Shown here piece by piece: positions 42,301 to 54,300 of a stretch of DNA of 64,000 nucleotides. The notes under the pieces were generated by a model, which did no database searches, was not told the DNA's origin, and saw nothing but the letters and a program-made list of their open reading frames with translations. The DNA lies in assembly GCA_029931535.1 (NCBI GenBank), contig JAQPZY010001660.1, positions 1,513,001-1,577,000 on the forward strand, in the 5' to 3' direction. The position numbers and the translations under genes were made by a program. Positions within the stretch are counted from its first letter, which is position 1, and every line of letters begins with the position of its first letter. Source of the DNA: Margaritifera margaritifera (Eukaryota; Mollusca; Bivalvia; Unionida; Margaritiferidae).

Positions 42301-45300
42301 TGCAAAAGCTCATGTTACCTGGCTTGCCATGTCCAACCAGAGTCTTCTCCTTGATCTGCTTACATATTTCTAGGCAACAGGCTGCAACATGGGCAATTTC
42401 TGGCCCAAAACGGAAGGACTACAATAATAGAATATTGAACCTTTAGGAAGGACTACAATAATAGAATATTGAACTTCAATAATAGAATATTGAACCTTTA
42501 GGAAAGACTACAATAATAGAATACTGAACCTTTAGGAAGGACTACAATAATAGAATATTGAACCTTTAGGAAGGACTACAATAATAGAATACTGAACTTT
42601 TAGGAAGGACTACAATAATAGAATATTTAACCTTTAGGAAAGACTACAATAATAGAATACTGAACCTTTAGGAAGGACTACAATAATAGAATATTGAACT
42701 ACAATAATAGAATATTGAACTATAATAATAGAATAGGAAGGACTACAATAATAGAATATTGAACCTTTAGTGTCTTTCACCTAAATATAGGAAAATACAA
42801 ACTGCTCGATTTATACAGAGGAAGCAAAAACTCTCTTACTCTAAACTAACAATAAACATAAAGTGATATTAATGATTGTAAATAAAAACAAGGTTAATAG
42901 AAGACAAAGTAAATCATAAAAATACATGGGAAGAAAATCCAATGAGTGCATAAATGATCTGCAATGAAAAAGATCAATTTTTTAAACATAGTTCTTAATG
43001 TTACAAATTTACTTTCAAAGCAATGTTGTTTTGGTTAGATTAGAAAATTTGATGGTTTTCAATGCAGCCTCAGGTATACTTGATATTTTCAATAAATAAA
43101 CAAAACACAGTCAAATATATTTTTTTGAGAAATGAACTGACAACTTAAGTTTTATGGCAATGTTCTAGAATTCTGAGTTTTAACAGTTTCTTTATTATCA
43201 TATCTGGCTTACCAACATGGGAAAAACAGAAATATAAATGTGTCCATACAAGATGGATGCCACCACAAACACAATGAAACTGAAGAAATCTTGGTGCAAT
43301 ATGTAAGGTTTAAGTACTAACAGATGGCATATCTCAATAAAATTTTGAAGAAAAAGGTGAAAATCAAACTTTACCTAAGTCTTATTAATATGAAACCTTA
43401 GGCAAAATTTGATTTCCATATATTAAGTTCTTCAAAAGTTAATGAGCAGAAACCAAGGTCATGATACAAAGGAAATTTTTCTAAGTCAAACAGAGGCTTT
43501 AACTCAATCAAATTATAATGGAAAAGGCTGAAAAACCTAGACATGTGTCCATGTGCCCCTGCCAATATAATGCAAATCAAGGGTTAAGTTCAAAGCCAAA
43601 CGGGAATCATAACTCAATACAAATAAAAATCCAACATTTACTTAACCTAGGTGTTCTTAATATAAAGCCTCATATCAAGTTTGGTTTCAATCGACAAAGT
43701 CTTTCAATAGCTACCGAGCGAAAACTGAAAGACAAAGTTCCAAGTCAAACAGAGGGTCATAAATCTGTAAAATTTGCTAGAAAAATGTGAAACCGAATTT
43801 GACTGGTTTTCTTCATGTAAAATCTCGTACCAAATTTCATGTTGATCCATTAAGTCCTTCAAAAGTTATTTTGTGGAAACAAAATTTGTGATGGACATGA
43901 CAGGATGGGACGTGATGTGAAAGAAGAGATGGACATGGGTAACACTATATGCCCCTCCACATATATGTCTGGGGGCATATAAAAGTTGACCTCCACACAT
44001 ATGGCTGGGGGCATATAAAGGTTGACCTCCACACATATGGCTGGGGACTTATAAAGGTTGACCTATGTTTTCTTAATATAATACCTCATACCAAATTTGG
44101 TTACAATCTATTGAATCCTACACAAGTTATTGAGCAGAAACAAAATTTGTGATGGGATCGATGAACAGACGTGATGGCTTAACAGACATGTGTAATGCTG
44201 ATGAACACTTTAAAGAGTAAGACAGGAACATAAAAAAAACTGGTTGAATCATACCAAAGGCATGTCTGATCTTTACATAATACTACCTGATCAAATTAAA
44301 TGGCTAAACTATGACAGTGACAATTCTTACTTGTGTCAGGTAGAAAATGGTATCCGCCTGTACCTTTTCCATGGCATTGACTGCACCACGGAAAGAATAG
44401 ATCTGCTGGTGAGGATCTCCTACCAAGATTTTACCTTGGGGCTGGGACAAGAGTATGTCAGTGATAGCTAAATTATGAGAAAAGAAAAATTCAATGAAAG
44501 ACTGAATGATATCCTATATTAAGTAGAGATGCTACTACCAATGACCTAAAGTTGCATCTAGACAATGTTTTTACAACATTGCTGCAATAATTTAAGAATG
44601 TTATCATGTCAAAATTTTATTATAATTAACAAAAACTGCCAAACAACCGTGCCTTGAATAATGACGAAAATATTATGCATTTTTTCATTTTTGAGGGTAT
44701 CAATTTTCATGGTTATGCAAAAAATGACAGTTTTGTTGGTACAGTTCTCCCTCTATTTAACGCACTTCATTATAACATGATTCCGGATATAATCTGGTAC
44801 TGCTATGAACCCTTGACCAAAATGTAACCAATGTATGACAATTATGGGTTGAAAGAAAACAAGCTTAGTGTTGTATCTTTATTTCCTTTTTAAAACACCA
44901 TTATTTGACAACAATTTTATCATTCCCACTACTGTGGTTCAGCACATAACGGTGTTCTTACAATAACGCAGTTCCATACATAACATGGTTGGCAGTTATG
45001 GACCCCAACTATCAAATTATAACAAGGGAGAGATGTACTTAAATCATGGGTTGGTGAAGGGGTCCAATAATTTCACTGCATGGATCATCGTGTGTTGGGT
45101 CTTTCATGGTTTATAACAACCATGAAATCCATACATATTTTAAACTACAAATCGTAGTGAATTCAAAGCAAATAGACCAAAAAAACCCCAATGTATGAGA
45201 ATATACTCATAATAATTAAATCCAACATCCATACCCTATATAATAGATATTATTAAATATACCAATGCCAGAGTATCTCAAATAAATTTAAACTGTGGGA

Positions 45301-48300
45301 TGACATTTTTGGTGATTTGTTAAAGCATGTATAAATAATGTGTGTACCAAATGAGACATGACATCACAGAGTAAAATCTGACAGACAAATGACAACTGAA
45401 ATGGAATGAGAATGGGAGATAAATTTAAAATGAGGGTGGGGTGAACAAAAAATAAAAAAAAATTGGCAGTGTCAAGGAAATAATCCACCATTCCAAACAT
45501 GTGCATAATTTTAGAAACTGTTAATTATATCACATGCTAAACCAGACCTGCCAACCCTAACAAGACCTTCTCCATGAGGCAGTCGATATTTTTTCATAAG
45601 TTTTCAATAAGATGTAATGAAATATCCTGAAGTACTTTTGTCAACTTGGAAAAGATGGATTTAAAAGTTAAGAAATGTGATCTTAGACAGATGCAGTGAA
45701 GGCTAACATTATGTTCAACTAAAAAGGTACACTTAGACCTTAATTACCTTCAGTACAGTTTAAGAAACTGCAGTTCCAAACCCCATGGAGTTCAAAGGGT
45801 TCTTGCTAGATCTCTCAACTTGACATAATCTTTCGGTTTTTTTCAATTTCATGTGGCAACAGCAATCATCTGTCCCACCATGAGATATACTCAAATCAAC
45901 ATGACAATACATCCAATAAACTTAATTGTTGCCTTTCCTGATTTTTTCCCCCCAAGAATCTGAATATTCCTTTTTATACTTCTGCACTGATTGTTTAAAC
46001 TTTTCAAAGGCTTATTGTCCCGTTTGTCTTCAACATGCTTTTGTTTGTTGGATGCCATTTCTGGAAAATGCTGTATGCAACAGCTTGATCATGCAGGCAT
46101 TTTGCATGAAAAATATGGGCAGTTAATGCATCTGAGGTAATCCTGTTAAGTTAGTTTGGTTCCCTGACCAACTCCACTGGATCTAATACGAAACCCGGAT
46201 CCAGATCAAACATGGACAAGCCAGTATCCTGAATTGACTGCAATGATCGTATTTTCATAATTTTTGCTATTATTCCATAAGTTCAAAATTTAAGGGTCAT
46301 TTCAGTAAGACTTATAATCAAATTGTAAGGGTTAGCAGGTCTGCTAAAATGGTAACTAAGACTAGGACTACAGCCGTCTACTTTTAGGATAACCCACAGT
46401 TATATGATAAGAGTTCTGTAAATCAGAATGTGTTACATCAACAGATTTACTTCATTTATTTTCATGCATATCAAATGTTGAGGTTTTCAGAAAAATGACA
46501 GTTTTGTCTGTACTTTTGGTGAGAGGGTTCCTAACATGTTATTGTTCATTTAAATCAACCATGAAATCCATGAAAATTGGTATACCACAATAAATAATAA
46601 ATTCACAGTAATCAAAACTCTTCATTAAAGGTAAGATGTAAAACATTTTTACATCTTGAGATATGGTTGCATCATCAGCACTGGAGATACTGTCATATAC
46701 AAGTAATAATATGATTTATATATGTTGCTCACTAGAATGCTCATTTATAAAGACATTTTTACCACATGAGACAACGAGTTCAGCCCATTCTATTTTTAAA
46801 AAAATCAAATTCTACATTCATCACAAACCAGGGCTTTCAATAGAAGCCGGTAACTGTCATTTTGTTGCCGTTTATTTGTACAGAAATTGCTGTCTACAAT
46901 TCCAGAATTTTGAAAAAGTTCATTTTAATATTTTTTTTAATTCACCACTGTATTCCATCAGAGACTGTTCAACCAATTATAATTATCTTTTTCTGGTTGA
47001 TACAGATAGGTCTAAGTGTAGATGACGCTTGCTTTTTCCTATCTGGCATTACTGGAAATGCCTGCTAGACACATGATTCAACTTCTGCGAAAGAGAACCA
47101 TACTTGTTCAGTCTCTTTACTTCACACCCAAATGATCATGATCAAGAGTGGTGATCACATTCCTGCAGTGAAGAGAGGACAGCAAAACAAATGGCTGAAT
47201 AAAAACCAAAATATGGTTTGGAACGAATTATCATTTGATCATTCTATAAATAATGTAGTACAGATGTGGGGGTTGTGGTTGTGAAACATAGATGAAATAA
47301 AATAGGCTAGCACACAAGAGGTACATGATTTTTTTCAACAGATAAGCAACATGAGCTTAGTGTAATGGTGTAAAGCAATATGAGCTTATTGTCATGGTGT
47401 TAAGCAACATCTTATTCCTTTTTTCACAAGCAGAAACAACTATTTTTACATATTCAATTTCATCTTACCTGTCATGTCCAATGTAGGTCACTCTTTTAGA
47501 TTTAATTGATCCTTAAAGCACATCAATCATTATGCCTGTCCTATAACTTATCTTTAAGAGGTTTCAATAAATTATCTAAATATACGTATGTGCCAAGAAA
47601 TTACTATAATCCTAAAAGATAAAATTATTTGTATTATTATATGTTTATCAAGTGTATAGGCTTCAAGTTTACCTCCAACATCCAAATGGCTGTTGTATTT
47701 TACTGACACTAGGAAGATTCTTTTTGGAGGCATTTTTAAAAAAAATCTTTATTTAATCAGTGGACATGTTTGATTTGGCATGTTAAAATTTCTGTGGTAA
47801 GTAGCAGAGAAATGCAATGAGTTTAATCCATGTAACATCCAACTCAATGAAAAAAAATCGAAATTTTTTATACACATTTTCTAGGCCTTTAATTATCATA
47901 TGTAAGGAGCAGGTAACTGTATAATAGCTTACTGGAAATTTTTTAACAATAAAAAAGCTTTCAAAGCTGCTACTGTTGACACAAATGCCATTGGAGATCA
48001 TTACCTTATTGGTAGGCTCATGAAAATGGAAATTTCTGAAGCTATTGACCATGTCTCCTAAATTATATACTTTTAAAAGGTTCAAAATATTAAAAGGACC
48101 AAAAACCACTCAAGAAAAGGGCAATATTTGCTCAAAATGAAGATTTTCATGATTTGAATACATTTTTATTCTCAAGCTTGCTTCTGGTATCTGTAGTATC
48201 ACTACAAGGATTCACACATACCCAAGCTGTTTCACTGGTTACTGGGTCATTAGGTGCAGAGTGCCCCAGATGTGGCCAAGTGCCTGTATCACCTGATCCA

Positions 48301-51300
48301 TCATTGTTCAGGGGGACTCAATGATAGCCAAAGGAATGGTGAGCAATTTGATCACATAAATATACCTCACTTCTTCCACATCCCACCCCTTCTCATATAT
48401 ATATCTTCTGATGATGATCATAATGTGTACTAAGTTCCACTGCAAAACATTGAAAATTCACAAAATTATCTTATATACTGCATTCAGATGTAAGTCAAAA
48501 ATAGCAATAACTCTTACAAAAACCATGAATGCATATAGATTTGTCAATATGCACATCTCCAGATGGTGACCATGACATGTAACAAATTTCAAAGCTATCC
48601 ATAAAAGTTGCATTCACAAGATTCTGTTAAATACTACATTCAGCTGCAAGTCAAAAAGAGCAATAACTCTTACAAAACCCATGAATGCATATAGATTTGT
48701 CAATATGCACATCTCCAGATGGTGACCATGACATGTAACAAATTTCAAAGCTATCCATAAAAGTTGCATTCACAAGATTCTGTTAAATACTACATTCAGC
48801 TGCAAGTCAAAAAGAGCAATAACTCTTACAAAAACCATGAATGCATATAGATTTGTCAATATGCACATCTCCAGATGGTGACCATGACATGTAACAAATT
48901 TCAAAGCTATCCATAAAAGTTGCATTCACAAGATTCTGTTAAATACTACATTCAGCTGCAAGTCAAAAAGAGCAATAACTCTTACAAAAACCATGAATGC
49001 ATATAGATTTGTCAATATGCACATCTCCAGATGGTGACCATGACATGTAACAAATTTCAAAGCTATCCATAAAAGTTGCATTCACAAGATTCTGTTATAT
49101 ACTACATTCAGATGCAAGTCAAAAAGGATAATAACCCTAGTAAATATTGCAAAAACAAAGTACCTTGTTCATATATGCATTTTCAAAAGATGACCACAAT
49201 GTGTACAAATTTCCATGGCAATCTATTGAAAACTGTGAGACTAGCTGCATTCACAATTCCACCATATAATACATCAGACTCCAAGTCAAAAAGGGCAATA
49301 ACTCTAACAAAAATTACAAAAGCAAAGTGATTTGTTGATATGCATATCTTCAGATGATGACCATGACATTTCCCAAGTTTATTGGTGATCCATTCAAACT
49401 TAAGGAGATTAGTTGTGTTCACAATATTCTGTCAAACACTACATCCAGCTTCAAGTCAAAAAGGGCAATAACTCAAATAAAAATTGCAGGAGCACAGTGA
49501 TTTGTCGCTATGCACATCTTCAGGCGATGACCACATTATTTTTACCAAGATTCACAGTTATCCAAATAAAAAATGTCAGAGACTTGTCGGTTGTCAGATC
49601 AGCAACAATTTCATTTAGGATCAACTAGACATCATAAGAAGTCTTTTAGTGAAAATCCAATGTTGATATGATCATCCGTTCAGGAGTAGTGATAAGAAGA
49701 TTTTAATACTGGATGTACTAGTGCCACCATTTCCATTTAGGACCAGCTAGAATTTGGCATAAATGTGTGTGTGTAAAGTTTCATGGCCATCCTCCATGTA
49801 GTTTAAGAGAAGAAGTGATAAAAACTTGTGCTAATGGATGGAAGGATGATGAATGACAGACAGCAGGCCATTCCATATGTTTTACTGGTCCCTGAGCAGT
49901 AGAGCTAAAAATTGTGTGAGCAAAGTGATTTGTCAATATGCACATCTTCAGTTGAGGGCTGTTCCATTTAAACCAATACCATACCCAGAGAAGGCAGTTG
50001 TTAAAAAATATATCCCATGATACTCTGATTACTCTAACAGTTCATATGAAAATATATCACATGGTACTCTGATTACTCAAAGAGTTTATATGAAAATAAT
50101 ACAAAATTCTAAATTACATCTATGGGTGACTACTCCATTTTGAAAGTGCCTTGCCTGGGCCACAATTATGTATTACTGGAACAGCCCAGATGACCATAAT
50201 GTTTACCAAGTTTTATGGTGATCCACTGAAAACTGTGAGACTAGTTGCAATTACATGGTTTTGTCATACACTGCATCCAGCTGCCAAGTCAAAAAGAGCA
50301 ATAACTCTTAAAAGAGCACCATAAACGGTACATTATATACCTGCCATGTTTTAAATAGTACGTAATACTCTCTTTCACTGCTTGGATACTTCAATAGATG
50401 TCTTCCTTGTCTTACATGCAATCCATGCAGAAAGTTTTGTCAAGGTAAAAGACACAGAAACCATTTTTTTTCTTACAGTCTTGGTGACACTAACCTTTAA
50501 CCTATTGACCCCAAAAGTGATAGGTTCCTTTTTTTTTTCAAATGCAAGCCATCAACAACATCTGGTTATGGTTTGTGCATAGGACTCAAGTTATTTTGTG
50601 GAAATCATTTTCCTTCTTAGAGTCCAATTGACCTTGACCTTTGACAATTCTCAAATGCAAGCTATCTACTAGGTTCAGTCAAGCATGTGATATAGAACTT
50701 AAGTATATTTGTGGAAATCATTTTCCTTCTTTCAGTCCCTGTGACACTGACCTTTGACCTTTACAAGCCAAAATGATTAGGTGTCTTACTCATCTCAAAT
50801 GCAAGCCATCCACGCAGTCTGGTCAAGGTAGGCAACACAGAACTCAAAATATGTCAAAACAATTCTCTTCTTAAAGTCACTGTAACTTTAACCTTTGCCC
50901 CACCCCCCAATCAACAGATGTCTTTTTCATTATCTTAAATACAAGTCATTTAACAAGTTTGGTCATGGTATCTGGTATACAAGCCAAGTTATTATGTGGA
51001 AACAGTTTTCCTTCTTTCAGTCCCTGTGACCTTGATCTTTTGACCTTTGAAACTGAAATGAATTGGTTTCTTCCTTGCTCCAACTTTAAGCTACTCACAA
51101 AGTTTGGTAATGGTAGGTGGTGGAAAAAATGAGTTATTGTGTGGAAACATAATAGGGAGCAACAAATGGTTGGACAGACAGACATCATAACATATGCTCT
51201 GCCTTATGGTAGGCATATAAAAACTGCAGGAACAAAGTGATTTGTCGATACATGCATCTTCAGGTGATGACCATGATATTTACCATGTTTTATGGCAATC

Positions 51301-54300
51301 CATAAAAACTGCAAGACTTGCTGTATTCTAATCATTGTGTCACTGAATGAAGGACATATGGATAGACATGAGGATTCCTATATACCCTGTCTAAATACAG
51401 GTGTAGAGATGGGGGTATAAAAATCTTCTACCTCAGTGCATGACACATTACCCTCTCATGAAGGGGTGACCTCTGTTCTGAGAAGGCATTATAAGAGGGT
51501 TACCATCAAAGAAGCAAAACTTTTTATAGGCATTAATAAGTTTTCAGCAGGATCATATGCATGTATTACAAATTTCTATAGTGTATACAATTTCCTAAGT
51601 TATAATAGAAAATGTTTAATATGCGTTAACCAAGTAAGTACAAACAAACAGATTTACAGACAGGAATTGCTACAATCCATCAATAAATCCAGCTGGTATT
51701 TAAAGAACCTGACTAAATTTATGCAGAGCTCTAAATACCTGGTGTAAGGTCTTGTGCCTCATCTATCAGGATGTAGTCATAGTGATGCAGCTTGGGTTTT
51801 GAGAGCTGGTACAACTTAAGGTAACCATCATGGGACATGCCTACTTGTTTGTTCCGTGTGTCTTTCATCATTTCCCATATGTTTTCAGCATCTTCAGCAT
51901 ATCGCTGAAGAAAAAAAAGTTGAATTATCTTGCAATCCTTAAACCCAAACTAAAAGTCCAGGAGGACATGTCAACAAAGTATGGAAATTACCTGACACAG
52001 GATTTTTCAAAAAGGGTCCAACTTCCACACTGAAACTTTAAAAGTGGGCCAAACCTGCAAATAAGCAGGCCAAATAGCTTCATGACTTAGGGTCAAAAAA
52101 GCTGAATAAAATTAATCAATATGCAATGCCAATCTCTGTGATATTATGTGTCACTTGCTTACTTTCAAATATGACATTATCTAAATTGTTTCTTACCAAA
52201 GGAATATTCAAATGCTCTGAAATCTTCACAAGTCTTTCAAGTCTAAGGCACAAACATCATACTCTGGCAATAACTTGTTTTTATTGTTTTTCATAATGAC
52301 ACAGTCACATTACTTACCGTCAATTTTGTCGTCTTTCTTATATCTTATTCCACACTTTAAATTTTTCTTTTTTGTTTAAGTTTATTATCTTTTTATTTTT
52401 GCATATCTTTTCTCAAAACTTGTCGTACTTTGAATATTCTTCTACATTTTTTCTGTTTCCATGAGAACACAGCTGGAGAAAAATCAAAATCTCCTACATG
52501 CCTTCCTTCTATCCTTATGATCATCTGGATATTCAATGACTTCTCCTTGAGCCTACTTTTTCTGCTGGTTTTAATTCCATTTTGGCAAGAAAAACTTCTG
52601 TTACAATCTGCAGTTTGGTATGGTATCATCAATGCCACATTTGTCAAAAGATCATGTTTGGTATAATGTCTCTGTGATATGTATACAAAAACTTCCACAG
52701 AAGCTTCATACTATCCTTTGGATACATTTGTTGTAATTCCATTTTTTTTAGCCAATGACCATTCCACACAAAAGTTGCAAACATTTATCATGCTTTCACT
52801 CAAGACTTTTTATTTTCTGGCTTCTTTGCCACAGTGTTCAATAAGTATTTAAAGATCCTTCTTGCCAAACTATTCCCTCTGCTCTTCAGACATAAATGTC
52901 CAAGGCCTCATTCCAAGAATAGCAAAGACTGTGGCAACATCTATTGCCACTTTGGGAAATCTGTCATCAATATCGTACAAAAATTTGCACAAAGAGTAAT
53001 TCTGATCTCCTGTATTTCTTTGTTCAACTGTTTAACACCCTTTCTTATGTAAAGATTATGTCCCTTGAATGAGATTTCTTAACCAAATCATCATTGCCTC
53101 TTTTGATGACCATCTTTTCCTTAAATTCTTCATGATATTGAATCTTTCTTTTTTTGGCCAGTTTGATTTTGTCTTTTACATCTGTAAGACCTGGCTTAAT
53201 TGTTTCAATATCAATATCCTCCTTTTGCAATACAAGGGACATTTGATCCACTGAAGGAACAATATCCATTAACATGTGCATAATGGCTAGAAATCTAGTC
53301 ATTTAACTGCTATACAAATGACAGCAGATTTTTCCTCATGCTTTTTGAAATAACTTGATATCTGCATTTCCAATCCAACTCAATATCTGCATTTCCAATC
53401 CAACTTAATATCTGCATTTCCAATCCAAAGTTATAATTTATAAACTGCAAACACTGCTTTGTAAGAAAGCAATCCACCTGATCTCACAACACTCTTTCAG
53501 TTTCACCTCTGGGTTACATAATATCTTCTGTATTTCTGTCCATTTTCATGCTCTGTTAACTGACTTATCTCCAAAATAATGGTAGAGGTTACCAACAGTG
53601 GTCTCAAACTCTTATGAAAAGCATATATTTTTAATGCTTGTGATGTACTGAGATTAAAATGGTGTGCCATACAATGTATATTAATGCCATGTGGACTCTT
53701 TTCTATTATTCTGGTGGCAACCCATTGTTTCTGCCTGACCATAATGGCAGCATGATCACTACCAAAGCCTTTCAGTTTACCTAAAGATAAACCATAATCA
53801 TCAAGAAGCTTCACAATATAGTCATAAAGAACTTCTGAATCTGATTTTAGATTGGAAATGCAGATATTTTTAAGGAAACGTGTGAGGTTCAAAGTCTGGT
53901 CTACTATTCTAGAATACACAACCGTTTGTTTTGAAACACTAACATATAGCAATCCCCTGTTATAACACACCTCATTATAACATAATTCTGGATATAAAAT
54001 GGTACTACTATGGACCCCATGACCAAATCATATCAATGTATAGCAATAAGGGTTGAAAGAAAAGGTGAAACGTAGTCTTATATCTTCATTTCCTTTTCAA
54101 AACATGATTATTAACAAATTTGGATAGTGTCCGGTATACCACGGTTTCATATATTATGCTACTCTCAATATATTGTGGTTCCATATATATTGTGGTACTC
54201 GGTATAATGCAGTTCGGTACATAACGTGGTCGGCGGTGATTGACCCCGACTACCGCATTATAATGAGGAAGAGCTGTATGTGGACTCATCAACTAATATT

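Noticed and set aside
44357..44363. Donor GTACAG after the codons for AMEK in FBH1 exon d
   Set aside because: The frame goes on to the conserved FYLTQ and a better GTAAGA donor, and the next exon starts exactly at SFRFG.
47783..48109. 108-codon minus-strand frame
   Set aside because: Low-complexity, Phe/Lys-rich composition typical of AT-rich DNA; no motif, and no splice sites in a matching phase.
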